Positions 1-8,521 of a DNA stretch of 64,000 bases are shown here, piece by piece. Location: positions 310,001-374,000 of the forward strand of contig NZ_JBHTJT010000006.1 of the NCBI RefSeq assembly GCF_042676185.1, read 5' to 3'. Below the pieces are notes generated by a model. It saw only the letters and a list, made by a program, of their open reading frames with translations. It had not been told where the DNA came from and ran no database searches. The translations under genes and the position numbers were made by a program. This DNA comes from Tropicimonas aquimaris. GTDB taxonomy: Bacteria; Pseudomonadota; Alphaproteobacteria; Rhodobacterales; Rhodobacteraceae. Every line of letters starts with the position of its first letter. Position 1 is the stretch's first letter.

Positions 1-14
1 CGCCGCCCGGGAGG

Positions 15-83
15 GCTCCCGCCCGTCGTCGGCGCATCGCAGATGCGCCTCCTCCCGTTGGGCCGGGCCGCGCTTCGCGCGGC
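15..83 (+). repeat. Intergenic double-hairpin repeat, family 1, copy A
   Basis: This copy opens with GGCTCCCGCCCG. Then comes a hairpin with arms GGCGCATC (31-38) and GATGCGCC (42-49) around GCA. A GTTGGGCC block follows, then a second hairpin GCCGCGC-TTC-GCGCGGC (67-83). The same architecture recurs near 7.1, 23.6, 26.8, 27.1, 42.7 and 50.6 kb with different but still self-complementary stems. It lies beyond the 3' end of comEC. Its function is unknown; terminator or RNA-processing hairpins are plausible. Confidence 0.75.
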
Positions 84-139
84 AGCCACCGGGCGGGCAC
101 CCCGCCCCCCTTCAAGAAAGACGGCTGTCACGGCTCTGA

Positions 140-2230
140 TCAGGGCGACCACATGCGTTGCCCCGAGCGGTCCGCCACCGTCTCGACCTCCAGGCCACCT
201 TCCCGAATCCGCAGCGCAATCGCTCCCGTCGCGCGCAGGTCCACCGGATCGAGCAGCCAGCACGGTCCGGCGGGCCGGGTTTCGACCTTTACGTTGGCGA
301 CAATGACCCCCGGTCCGCATCGCTCGCCGAGGTCCTTCAGGCCGGTCTTGCCGGCCAGATGCCGAACGGTGGTGTCGCCAAGCGCCGCGCGGCGGTCGTG
401 GGGCGGGCCGGTGAAGCCGGTGCGCACGGCGGCGCTCGCCTGGTCCCCTCCGTCGCCATCGTTCTCCAGCCAGACCTGGGCGGCGAAACCGTCGCCCCGC
501 GGGCGCGACAGGACGCGCCCGTCCGGCCCCATGATCCCCACCAGCCCCCCGGTGTCGGCGATCAGCGCGTCCGGGCGGGAGGCCTGCGTCCAGAGCGCGA
601 GCGCCACCGCCACCGCGCCAAGGCCGATCCAGCGCATCCGGCCGCACCAGATGAGCGTGAACAGGAACCCGAGGGTCAGGAGCGGCAGCACCGCGCCTCC
701 GGGTGAAATGACGTGGGTGACCGCCCCTTCCATCCCGGCGACGCGATCGGCCACGTAGAGGATCCACTCCAGCCCCATCTGCATCGCCCAGAACGCGGGG
801 GCGGCAAGCCCAAACGGCCAGAGAACCGCGGCCGTCACCGCCGCGGGCATCACCAGCGCGCCCATGAGCGGCACGGAGGCAAGGTTGGCCAGCAGGCCGT
901 AATCCGCAAGCCGGTTGAAATGGGCCGCCGAATAGGGCGCTGTGGCCGCCCCCGCGACGGCGGAGGACAGCGCCACCGCGAGCACCGGCATCAGCCAGCG
1001 TGGCAGCCGCTTCAGCCGCTCGCGCTGTGTTCGCAGCGCGCCGAAGGCCGCGACCAGTGCCGTCGTGGCCGCAAAGGACATCTGGAACCCCGGACCGAGC
1101 AGCGCCTCTGGCGAGATCACCAGCAACAGCGTCGCCGCGAGCGCCACCGAGCGCAGCGAGATCGCCCGCCGCTCCAGGATCACCGCCACCAGCATGACCG
1201 ACACCATGACGAAGGCCCGCATGGTGGACACGGCGCCGCCCGACAGCGCGAGGTAGAAAGCTCCGGCCGCCAGAGCGCCAAGCGCCGCCGCCTTGCGGAT
1301 CGGGAAACGCAGCGCCAGCCAGGGCACCAGCGCCAGCAAACCGCGCAGCGCGGCAAAGACCGATCCGGTCAGCAGCCCCATGTGCAGGCCGGAGATCGCG
1401 AGCAGATGCGCAAGGTTGGAGTTTCGCAGGTTCTCGACCACCTCGCGCGGCATGGCGGAGCGGTCACCGGTCAGGATCGCGGCCGCGAAGGCCCCGGCCG
1501 CGCCGGGGATATGCTCCTGAACCGCGGCACTGATCGCCATTCGCATCCGGAACACCGCCAGCCCGGCCCGGCCCTCCTCTGCCGGGGCGAGCACGAGCAC
1601 CGGCGTCCGGGTGTAGCCGGTCGCGCCAAGCCGCTCGAACCAGGCATTGCGGCGGAAGTCGAAGCCGCCGGGCTCGACCGGACCGGCGGGCGGCGAGAGA
1701 TGGCCGGTAAGGATCACCGTCAGGCCGGGCTCTGGGGTCACGTAATCCTGCGCGCCGTGCAGGGAGACGCGAACGCGCTCGGGCGTCCGGTGCGGGGCGA
1801 CGTCGGCGAGCACCACCCGGTCCAGCGTCAACCGAGGCATGTCGGAGACGGAGCGGTCGATCTCGATGATCCGGCCCTCGACCGGCCCGTAATAGCGGAA
1901 CCCGAGCACAGGCGCCGCCACCGAATGCGCCCGCGCACCCGCCAGCATCGCGCCGCAGAGCATGAGCGCCACCGCCCAGACCAGTGGCGCGGCGACCTCC
2001 CCGGCCCAGCGGCCGAGCGTCATCAGCACCAGGATCGCCAGCGCGCCGCCCAGGTAAGCCTCCGCCCCCGGCTCGACCCGCAAGGCGAACCAGCCGCCGC
2101 TGCCGAGGCCGAGGCAGATCGGGACCCACAGCAACAGCCGCCCCCGCTGCGCCAGAAGCGCCGCGGCGATCCTTCCCTGCCTGCCTGCCTCTCCGGCATC
2201 GGGCATTTCGGCCGGTGCAACGGGTTCCAT
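140..2230 (-). CDS. comEC: ComEC/Rec2-family DNA uptake channel protein
   Basis: This 696-residue polytopic membrane protein is the predicted inner-membrane channel that takes transforming single-stranded DNA into the cytoplasm. An N-terminal pair of membrane segments and a DUF4131-like soluble stretch (to about residue 230) precede the competence domain. That domain carries the signature LLAISGLHMGLL near residue 275 and many hydrophobic segments to about residue 545. The C-terminal part (about 545-696) is short and lacks the HxHxDH metallo-beta-lactamase motif of the longer ComEC type, as is usual in alphaproteobacteria. It is divergent from gltX. In this family lexA often lies next to comEC and would fall off the left edge here; that is inference. 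In Rhodobacter capsulatus ComEC has been reported to be needed to receive gene transfer agent DNA, which links it to the lysis genes at 11.5-12.7 kb. Confidence 0.93.
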   Translation of the reverse strand: MEPVAPAEMPDAGEAGRQGRIAAALLAQRGRLLLWVPICLGLGSGGWFALRVEPGAEAYLGGALAILVLMTLGRWAGEVAAPLVWAVALMLCGAMLAGARAHSVAAPVLGFRYYGPVEGRIIEIDRSVSDMPRLTLDRVVLADVAPHRTPERVRVSLHGAQDYVTPEPGLTVILTGHLSPPAGPVEPGGFDFRRNAWFERLGATGYTRTPVLVLAPAEEGRAGLAVFRMRMAISAAVQEHIPGAAGAFAAAILTGDRSAMPREVVENLRNSNLAHLLAISGLHMGLLTGSVFAALRGLLALVPWLALRFPIRKAAALGALAAGAFYLALSGGAVSTMRAFVMVSVMLVAVILERRAISLRSVALAATLLLVISPEALLGPGFQMSFAATTALVAAFGALRTQRERLKRLPRWLMPVLAVALSSAVAGAATAPYSAAHFNRLADYGLLANLASVPLMGALVMPAAVTAAVLWPFGLAAPAFWAMQMGLEWILYVADRVAGMEGAVTHVISPGGAVLPLLTLGFLFTLIWCGRMRWIGLGAVAVALALWTQASRPDALIADTGGLVGIMGPDGRVLSRPRGDGFAAQVWLENDGDGGDQASAAVRTGFTGPPHDRRAALGDTTVRHLAGKTGLKDLGERCGPGVIVANVKVETRPAGPCWLLDPVDLRATGAIALRIREGGLEVETVADRSGQRMWSP

Positions 2231-2485
2231 CGCGCCAGCCTTCGGCGATCATCCTTGCCAAAGCGTTAACGCCCGCCGGTCGCCCCCGGTTCAGCCTGTC
2301 GCAGGCTTCCGTGACGGCGTCCTCATCAAGCCCTCTTGCATTCGCCGCGGGCTTGGCTTTCCATCCCGCCAGCGCTGAAATATATCCGCGACGACAGATA
2401 TCGGAGGGCGCGATGCGCGGGGCCGGGACGATCCCGGAACCTCGCTTGACGGCGCGCCCAATGCAGCGAGAGGTCTCAGGTTTTC

Positions 2486-3904
2486 ATGTCGGACACGCCC
2501 CCAGTCGTCACCCGCATCGCACCGTCCCCTACCGGGTTCATGCACATCGGCACGGCCCGCACCGCGCTCTTCAACTGGCTTTACGCCCGGGGCCGCGGCG
2601 GCAAGTTCCTGCTGCGGATCGAGGATACCGACCGGGAGCGTTCCACGCCGGAAGCGACCGAGGCGATTCTGCGCGGGATGCGCTGGCTCGGGCTCGACTG
2701 GGACGGAGAGGCCGTCAGCCAGTTCGAGCGCGCCGGGCGGCACGCCGAGGTGGCGCATGAACTGCTGGCGCGGGGCGCGGCCTACAAGTGCTTTGCCAGC
2801 CCCGAGGAGATCACCGCGTTCCGCGAAGCGGCGCGCGCCGAGGGGCGGAGCACGAATTTCCAGTCGCCCTGGCGAGACGCCGATCCCTCCACCCACCCGG
2901 ACGCGCCCTACGTGGTGCGGATCAAGGCCCCGCGCGAGGGCGAGGCGGTGATCGCGGATGCCGTGCAGGGCAACGTACGCTGGAAGAACGCGGATCTCGA
3001 CGACATGGTCCTGCTGCGGTCCGACGGCACGCCGACCTACATGCTCGCCGTCGTGGTGGACGACGTGGACATGGGCATCACCCACGTGATCCGCGGCGAC
3101 GACCACCTGGCCAACGCCGCGCGCCAGTCGCTGATCTACACCGCGATGGGCTGGCCGCTGCCGGTCTATGCCCACATCCCGCTGATCCTCGGCCCCGACG
3201 GCAAGAAGCTCTCCAAGCGGCACGGCGCCACCGGCGTAGAGGAATACCAGAAGATGGGCTACCCGGCCGCGGGGATGCGCAACTATCTCGCCCGGCTCGG
3301 CTGGAGCCACGGCGACGACGAGTTCTTCACCGATGCGCAGGCGCTCGAATGGTTCGACCTTGACGGCATCAACAAGGCCGCCGCGCGGTTCGATTTCAAG
3401 AAGCTCGAAAACCTCTGCGGACAGCATATTGCAGCTGCAGAAAATTCCGATCTCCTCGAGGAATTGATCGCCTATCTCGCTGCAATCGAGGCCGCTCCGC
3501 TCTCCGAAACGCAAAAGGACGCACTGTCGCGGGGCATGGACAGCCTCAAGGAACGCGCCAAGACTTTCGGAGAACTCCTTGAAAAGGCGCATTTCGCCTT
3601 GACAGAGCGGCCGATTGTGCCGGACGAAAAGGCTGCCGGCGCGCTCGATCCGGTATCCCGTGGTATACTGGAAGAATTGACGCCGCACCTGCAAAATGCT
3701 AGCTGGACGCGCGACGGTCTCGAGGGGGCCGTCAAGGAATTCGCCGACCTCAAGGGGCTCAAGCTCGGAAAGATCGCACAGCCCCTTCGTGCGGCCCTCG
3801 CGGGACGCACAGCAACGCCGAGCGTCTTCGACATGATGCTCGTGATCGGCCGGGAGGAGACCCTGGGCCGCATAGAAGACGCCGCGGGCCATCCGGGGGA
3901 GTGA
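2486..3904 (+). CDS. gltX: Glutamate--tRNA ligase
   Basis: This cytoplasmic class I aminoacyl-tRNA synthetase charges tRNA-Glu (and possibly tRNA-Gln, depending on specificity class). At 472 residues it has the normal length. The HIGH-type ATP-binding motif is PSPTGFMHIGTARTALF near residues 13-29. The KMSKS equivalent is KKLSKRHGA near residue 250. The C-terminal helical anticodon-binding part runs from about residue 330. The start puts MSDTPPVVTRIAPSPTG at the N terminus, as expected for the family. gltA follows 80 bases later on the same strand. A second GltX paralogue is common in alphaproteobacteria and cannot be excluded elsewhere in the genome. Confidence 0.97.
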   Translation: MSDTPPVVTRIAPSPTGFMHIGTARTALFNWLYARGRGGKFLLRIEDTDRERSTPEATEAILRGMRWLGLDWDGEAVSQFERAGRHAEVAHELLARGAAYKCFASPEEITAFREAARAEGRSTNFQSPWRDADPSTHPDAPYVVRIKAPREGEAVIADAVQGNVRWKNADLDDMVLLRSDGTPTYMLAVVVDDVDMGITHVIRGDDHLANAARQSLIYTAMGWPLPVYAHIPLILGPDGKKLSKRHGATGVEEYQKMGYPAAGMRNYLARLGWSHGDDEFFTDAQALEWFDLDGINKAAARFDFKKLENLCGQHIAAAENSDLLEELIAYLAAIEAAPLSETQKDALSRGMDSLKERAKTFGELLEKAHFALTERPIVPDEKAAGALDPVSRGILEELTPHLQNASWTRDGLEGAVKEFADLKGLKLGKIAQPLRAALAGRTATPSVFDMMLVIGREETLGRIEDAAGHPGE

Positions 3905-3984
3905 TCCCACGGCCCGCGTAGCAGAAATCCGAGCCCGGATGTGCGCCCCGTGCGACATCGGTGCCAGTCAGAAAGGGACGCCAC

Positions 3985-5277
3985 ATGACAGACAGAAAAG
4001 CGACGCTGACGTTCGACAACAAGACGCTCGAACTGCCGATCCACTCGCCCACCGTCGGGCCGGACGTGATCGATATCCGCAAGCTCTACGCCCAGGGCGA
4101 TGTCTTCACCCACGACCCGGGCTTCACTTCGACCTCGGCCTGCGAGTCGACCATCACCTTCATCGATGGCGACAAGGGCGAGCTGCTGCACCGCGGCTAC
4201 CCGATCGACCAGCTGGCGTCCAAGTCGCATTACCTCGAAGTCTGCTACCTGCTGCTCTACGGCGAACTGCCGACCGCGGCCGAGATGGAAAAGTTCGAGA
4301 ACACCATCACCCGTCACACCATGCTCCACGAGCAGATGACGTATTTCTATCGCGGCTTCCGTCGCGACGCGCACCCGATGGCGATCATCGTCGGCGTGAT
4401 GGGCGCCATGTCGGCCTTCTACCACGACTCGACCGACATCTCCGATCCGCGCCAGCGCGAAATCGCCACGCACCGGCTGATCGCCAAGATGCCGACGATC
4501 GTCGCCTGGGCGTTCAAGTATTCGATCGGCCAGCCCTTCGTCTATCCGCGCAACGATCTCGACTACGCGGCGAACTTCCTGAACATGTGCTTCTCGGTCC
4601 CGGCCGAGGATTACGAGGTCAGCCCGGTTCTGGCCCGCGCCATGGACCGGATCTTCACGTTGCACGCCGACCACGAACAGAACGCCTCGACCTCGACGGT
4701 GCGTCTGGCCTCGTCGTCGGGCGCCAACCCCTTCGCCTGCATCGCGGCGGGCGCAGCCTGTCTCTGGGGGCCGGCCCACGGCGGCGCCAACCAGGCCTGC
4801 CTGGAAATGCTCCGCAAGATCGGCACCGTGGACAAGATCCCGGAATACATCGCTCGCGCCAAGGACAAGGACGATCCGTTCCGCCTGATGGGCTTCGGCC
4901 ACCGCGTCTACAAGAACTTCGACCCGCGGGCGAAGGTCATGAAGGAATCGGCGGACGAGGTGCTGGACCTGCTCGGCATCCACGACAACCCGACCCTTCA
5001 AGTCGCCAAGGAGCTGGAGCGCCAGGCGCTGGAGGATCCCTACTTCGCCGAGAAGAAGCTGTTCCCGAACGTCGACTTCTACTCCGGCATCATCCTCGAG
5101 GCGATGGGCTTCCCGACGTCGATGTTCACCCCGATCTTCGCCTTGTCGAGGACCGTCGGCTGGATCTCGCAGTGGAAGGAGCAGCTCTCCGATCCGGCGC
5201 ACAAGATCGGCCGCCCGCGGCAGCTCTACACCGGCCATCCGTTCCGTGACTACGTCGAGGTCGAGGACCGCGGCTGA
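3985..5277 (+). CDS. gltA: Citrate synthase (type II)
   Basis: This enzyme condenses acetyl-CoA with oxaloacetate to citrate at the entry of the TCA cycle. From the ATG at 3985 (MTDRKATLTF) it is 430 residues, the size of the hexameric Gram-negative type. The catalytic region includes DHEQNASTSTVR, then GFGHRVYKNFDPRA with the second active-site histidine, and FPNVDFYSGI with the aspartate. An in-frame GTG at 3961 would add eight residues. I prefer 3985 because GGGACG sits a few bases upstream of it and family members begin there. The gene is followed by a strong hairpin at 5307-5333. Confidence 0.97.
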   Translation: MTDRKATLTFDNKTLELPIHSPTVGPDVIDIRKLYAQGDVFTHDPGFTSTSACESTITFIDGDKGELLHRGYPIDQLASKSHYLEVCYLLLYGELPTAAEMEKFENTITRHTMLHEQMTYFYRGFRRDAHPMAIIVGVMGAMSAFYHDSTDISDPRQREIATHRLIAKMPTIVAWAFKYSIGQPFVYPRNDLDYAANFLNMCFSVPAEDYEVSPVLARAMDRIFTLHADHEQNASTSTVRLASSSGANPFACIAAGAACLWGPAHGGANQACLEMLRKIGTVDKIPEYIARAKDKDDPFRLMGFGHRVYKNFDPRAKVMKESADEVLDLLGIHDNPTLQVAKELERQALEDPYFAEKKLFPNVDFYSGIILEAMGFPTSMFTPIFALSRTVGWISQWKEQLSDPAHKIGRPRQLYTGHPFRDYVEVEDRG

Positions 5278-5306
5278 GGCTCGGCGACCTCCCTATCACA
5301 ACACGC

Positions 5307-5333
5307 GAAGGCCGGGGCAATGCCCCGGCCTTC
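5307..5333. terminator. Perfect 12-bp hairpin between convergent genes
   Basis: The arms GAAGGCCGGGGC and GCCCCGGCCTTC flank an AAT loop, 30 bases after the gltA stop and 24 before the end of the convergent gene at 5357-5821. Only a short T run follows, so it could stop transcription from both sides or protect the mRNA 3' end. Confidence 0.65.
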
Positions 5334-5356
5334 TGCCGTTTCAGGGGTTGGTCGTC

Positions 5357-5821
5357 TCAGATCGCGGCGACGCGCAGGTGCGGCGCACCGTCCGACGTGC
5401 GCTGCGGCGAGACGCCCTTCCCGTCGATCGTCGCCGACACGCGCTGCCGGAACGAGCAGAAGCTGTCGAAGCGCACCACGTCGACCGGATCGTCGAAATG
5501 CAGCGTCACCTCGTGATGCGTGCCGCCGGCGATCTGGCGCAGCGCCAGAACTTCGCCGGTAAACGCCTGGCCGAGATAGCTGCCGCGCACCCTGTCGCCG
5601 ACGGAAAGCGGCGGCAGCGGGCGGTTCGGCTTCGGCTGCGCGTTGGCGGCGGCGTGCAGGGTGTTCCAGTCGCGATAGCCGAGCTGGGCGGCCAGCAGCT
5701 CGAGGCTGCGGGAATGGGACACCGGCGTGCCGGTGGCGGCGAGACTGTCGCGCAGGCGGCGTGCCTGCGCCTTTAGGGCATCGACGCCGGGAAGGCGGTC
5801 GTTGGAAGGAGAATGGGTCAT
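5357..5821 (-). CDS. Small glyoxalase-related hypothetical protein
   Basis: This 154-residue cytoplasmic protein starts at the ATG at 5821 (MTHSPSNDRLPG), preceded by AGGCAACAG. An 18-residue upstream extension is less likely. The first half, LKAQARRLRDSLAATG followed by SHSRSLELLAAQLGYRDW, resembles the helical domain annotated as glyoxalase-related or glyoxalase superfamily in Rhodobacteraceae. The second half (PLSVGDRVRGSYLGQ onward) looks like a small beta-barrel that may bind nucleic acid or a ligand. No metal-binding glyoxalase active site is visible, so the family name should not be read as enzymatic activity. It is convergent with gltA and monocistronic. Confidence 0.75.
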   Translation of the reverse strand: MTHSPSNDRLPGVDALKAQARRLRDSLAATGTPVSHSRSLELLAAQLGYRDWNTLHAAANAQPKPNRPLPPLSVGDRVRGSYLGQAFTGEVLALRQIAGGTHHEVTLHFDDPVDVVRFDSFCSFRQRVSATIDGKGVSPQRTSDGAPHLRVAAI

Positions 5822-6006
5822 CTGTTGCCTCGTGAAACGCGACCGATGGCGGTTCGATGGGGCTCGCATTGCCACCCTGCCGGATGTCGCTCGGGCTCGG
5901 GATGATTATCTTCTACGGGACTTCACCATTGCGACCAGCGCATGCGAGCGGCCGGCGTCCCTGACCGAGTGCCTATCTGGCCCCTGGCGGCCGCAAATTC
6001 AAGGGG

Positions 6007-6996
6007 TCAGTTGCGCAGCACCACGCAGGGCACCCCGCCGCCCCGCAGGCGGCCACAGAGGCGCTGCGCCTCGGCACGGCTGTCGGCGCCGATCTGGGCG
6101 GTGACCTGCCGGCCGGACCGGGCCGGCAGCCGCATCCGCCGGAAGGTGACGTCATACTCCTCGAGGACCGGCCGGCGGCGGCGCAACTGCTCAACCCGCT
6201 GCGCGGCCACGCCCTGGCTCGGGTTGGCCGCCAGGATGACGGCCCAGGGGTGGTAGACGTCGGGCATCCGGAACTCGCGAAACCGGCGCGACTCGGCCAG
6301 CTCGACGCAGGCCTCGCGGAAAGGCCGGTCGTCATCGAGCGTCAGCGCCAGGCTCTCGGGCGGGGCGTCGCGCCAGTCGAGCGCCGAATAGCCGGTGATC
6401 GCGGGCACGTAGCGCCGGGTCTCCAGCGGCAGGATGCGGTCGTGGTCGATGAAATCCTCCACCCGGTCCTCGCCGGCATTGTAGGCTGCCGCCGCGAGGC
6501 CGAGGTTGCCGTAGCGGTCCCGCAGCTCGGCCAGGTAGATCGCCGAGGCCCGCAGCGCCTTGGCCGGGTTGAACGGGTCGTCGAGCCGCCGCAGCAGCGC
6601 AGTACCCGGCATGAACTGCGCGATGCCCTGCGCGCCGGCGGGGCTGACGGCGGAGGCGTCGAACAGGCTCTCGCGCCAGATCAGCCGGGCGAAGAAATCC
6701 CGATCCAGCCCGGCCTCCGCGGCGGCTGCCTCGATGGTGCGGCAGACATCTGCGGTGTAGCTCTCGAGCGCGATGCAATGGGCGCCATCCGGGGTGCAGC
6801 GCAGGCCGGCCTTGCCGAGCGCCGCCGGCCGCGACGGCGGGCGGAGCTGGCCCGGGTCCAGCTCCGGCGGCCCCGGCGGATCGGCGGCTGCGGGCAGCGC
6901 CAGGGAGAGCCCCAGCGCCAGGGAGAGCCCCAGCGCCAGGGCGAGCCCGAGCCGCCGCACTCCGCGCCCTGCCCCGAGTTGCCTCCCTGCGGCCAT
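6007..6996 (-). CDS. Lytic transglycosylase (SLT domain) with signal peptide
   Basis: This is a predicted periplasmic murein lytic transglycosylase that cleaves the glycan strand with formation of 1,6-anhydroMurNAc. From the ATG at 6996 it is 329 residues. A hydrophobic signal peptide ending near LALPAAADP is followed by the SLT fold. The catalytic glutamate is in LIWRESLFDASAVSPAGAQG, with GIAQFMPGTA and AAAYNAGEDRV as the other family motifs. The C-terminal roughly 100 residues look like a SPOR-type or other peptidoglycan-associated region (RVEQLRRRRPVLEEYDV and SRAEAQRLCGRLRGGGVPC), which is inference. The reading frame stays open upstream to 7254, but that part overlaps repeat copy B and is unlikely to be translated. 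The signal peptide is built from an 18-bp tandem repeat (6895-6948). Confidence 0.85.
   Translation of the reverse strand: MAAGRQLGAGRGVRRLGLALALGLSLALGLSLALPAAADPPGPPELDPGQLRPPSRPAALGKAGLRCTPDGAHCIALESYTADVCRTIEAAAAEAGLDRDFFARLIWRESLFDASAVSPAGAQGIAQFMPGTALLRRLDDPFNPAKALRASAIYLAELRDRYGNLGLAAAAYNAGEDRVEDFIDHDRILPLETRRYVPAITGYSALDWRDAPPESLALTLDDDRPFREACVELAESRRFREFRMPDVYHPWAVILAANPSQGVAAQRVEQLRRRRPVLEEYDVTFRRMRLPARSGRQVTAQIGADSRAEAQRLCGRLRGGGVPCVVLRN
6895..6948 (-). repeat. Three tandem 18-bp repeats inside a signal peptide
   Basis: The + strand unit is CAGCGCCAGGGAGAGCCC. Copies are at 6895-6912, 6913-6930 and 6931-6948; the third differs by one base. On the minus strand they encode LALGLS-type hexapeptides forming the hydrophobic core of the transglycosylase signal peptide. 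A gain or loss of one unit keeps the reading frame and changes the core by six residues. Confidence 0.85.
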
Positions 6997-7083
6997 GCCA
7001 CGCTCTCCACCAACCCCGAAATCCACACCGGCCGAAGGGAACCACGTTTCGCACCGTGCCCAAAGAAAAAAGCCAGCGGCGAA

Positions 7084-7160
7084 GGCTCCCGCCCGGCCGA
7101 CCCCCATCAAAGATGGGCCCCGGCCGGTTGGGCCGGGCCGCGCGCCTTCGGCACGCGGCG
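7084..7160 (+). repeat. Intergenic double-hairpin repeat, family 1, copy B
   Basis: GGCTCCCGCCCG is followed by the stem CCCATC-AAA-GATGGG (7103-7117) and then GGTTGGGCCGGGCCGCGC. The stem differs from copy A yet still pairs. It lies between the enoyl-CoA hydratase stop and the transglycosylase start. Confidence 0.7.
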
Positions 7161-7204
7161 GGCGCGGGCGGTGAAGAGCAGGCTCAGGGCCGAACCGCCG
7201 GCGC

Positions 7205-7981
7205 TCAGCGTCCCTCGAAATGGGCCGGACGTTTCTCGAGGAAGGCCAGCACACCTTCCTTGAAGTCCCGGCTCAGCCCGCATTCCCCCTGCAACTGCGC
7301 TTCCAGCTCAAGCTGGGCGGCCAGCGTGTTGTCCCAGCCCTGGCGCAGCGCCTGCCGCGCCGCGCGATAGGCCGCCGTCGGGCCCTTGGCCAGGTGCAGC
7401 GCCCGGCTCCACCAGCGCGCCGGGAAATCCTCGTCCGGCACCGCTTCCCAGATCATCCCCCAGGCATCGGCCTGCCGCGCGGTGATCGGCTCGGCAAAAA
7501 GCGCCGCCCCCATCGCCTTGGCCGCGCCCATCTGGCGGGGCAGCATGTAGGTGCCACCGGCATCCGGGATCAGGCCGATCCGGGCGAAGGCCTGCAGGAA
7601 CACGGCGCTCTCGGCCGCGATGACCACGTCGCAGGCCAGCGCGAGGTTGGCCCCTGCCCCGGCCGCTGCGCCGTTCACCGCCGCGATGGTCGGCACCGGG
7701 CTCTCGGTGATCGCCTCCAGCATCGGGATGTATTCGTCGCGCAGCGTCCGCTCGAGGTCGATGTGGCCCACGTTGGCGCGGTCGCCCAGATCCTGCCCGG
7801 AGCAGAAGGCCCGCCCCTCGCCAGTCAGCACGACAACCCGCGCTTCCGATCCGGCGCGCCGCACCGCATGGGCGATCTCGGCCCGCATCTGCGTGTTGAG
7901 AGCGTTCATCACCTCGGGGCGGTTCATCGTCACCAAGGCGACGTCGTCGCGCACCGCATAGGTAATTGCGTCGTATTGCAC
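7205..7981 (-). CDS. Enoyl-CoA hydratase/isomerase, PaaG-like
   Basis: This 258-residue crotonase-fold protein most resembles PaaG, the isomerase acting on epoxidised phenylacetyl-CoA. Similarity is strongest in GEGRAFCSGQDLGDR, NGAAAGAGANLALACDVVIA (oxyanion hole) and GLIPDAGGTYMLPR. The TLxRP-type N-terminal motif is MNRPEVMNALN. I chose the GTG at 7981 (VQYDAITYAVRDD) because GGGAGACGG lies at good spacing upstream; the frame is open to an ATG at 8047, but that adds an unlikely 22-residue leader. No other paa gene is in the window, so fatty-acid or branched-chain acyl-CoA substrates remain possible. It lies downstream of ccmH on the same strand. Confidence 0.85.
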   Translation of the reverse strand: MQYDAITYAVRDDVALVTMNRPEVMNALNTQMRAEIAHAVRRAGSEARVVVLTGEGRAFCSGQDLGDRANVGHIDLERTLRDEYIPMLEAITESPVPTIAAVNGAAAGAGANLALACDVVIAAESAVFLQAFARIGLIPDAGGTYMLPRQMGAAKAMGAALFAEPITARQADAWGMIWEAVPDEDFPARWWSRALHLAKGPTAAYRAARQALRQGWDNTLAAQLELEAQLQGECGLSRDFKEGVLAFLEKRPAHFEGR

Positions 7982-8065
7982 CCTGCCGTCTCCCTCATAA
8001 CCTGTCGGCGCGAGCATAGGCCGGCCACTGGCATCGCAAAAGTCCACCCCGGCCGGGCCGTTACG

Positions 8066-8521
8066 TCATTCCTCGAGAATGTCGCGCAGCCGCGCTTCTT
8101 CTTCGGCGGAGAGACCGGCGGCGGCGGCGTCCGGCGCGCTGCCACGGCGGCGGACATAGACCAGACCGAGCCCACCGGCGACCAGCAGCATGGCCGGCCC
8201 CGCGATCCACAGCACCAGGTTCGCCCCGGTCGCGGTCGGCTTGAGAAGCACGTATTCGCCGTAGCGGTCGACGACGTAGTCTAGGACCTCCTCGTCGCTG
8301 TCGCCCTCGACAAGCCGTTCGCGAACCAGCACCCGGAGGTCGGAGGCCAGCTCGGCATTGGATTCATCGATGTTCTCGTTGCGACAGACCAGGCAGCGCA
8401 GCCCCTTGGAAATCTCCCGCGCCCGCGCCTCCAGCACCGGGTCGTCGAGGATCTCGTCAGGCGTCACGGCCTGCACCGGCGCGGCGAGCAGAAGGCCAAG
8501 AAAGAGGATCAGGCGTTTCAT
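8066..8521 (-). CDS. ccmH: Cytochrome c maturation protein CcmH
   Basis: This 151-residue membrane-anchored thiol oxidoreductase of System I keeps the apocytochrome CXXCH cysteines reduced for heme attachment. It has a cleavable signal peptide (MKRLILFLGLLLAAPVQA), the redox motif LRCLVCRNENIDES near residues 42-55, the helical bundle that follows, one C-terminal membrane segment (ANLVLWIAGPAMLLVAGGLG) and a short acidic tail. Its ATG overlaps the ccmF stop by four bases (ATGA), so the two are translationally coupled. CcmI/CycH and CcmABCDG are not in this window. Confidence 0.95.
   Translation of the reverse strand: MKRLILFLGLLLAAPVQAVTPDEILDDPVLEARAREISKGLRCLVCRNENIDESNAELASDLRVLVRERLVEGDSDEEVLDYVVDRYGEYVLLKPTATGANLVLWIAGPAMLLVAGGLGLVYVRRRGSAPDAAAAGLSAEEEARLRDILEE

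Noticed and set aside
713..2269. 518-codon plus-strand frame opposite comEC
   Set aside because: The composition is extreme (Arg, His, Gln) and typical of an antisense reading of a membrane protein gene; there is no motif.
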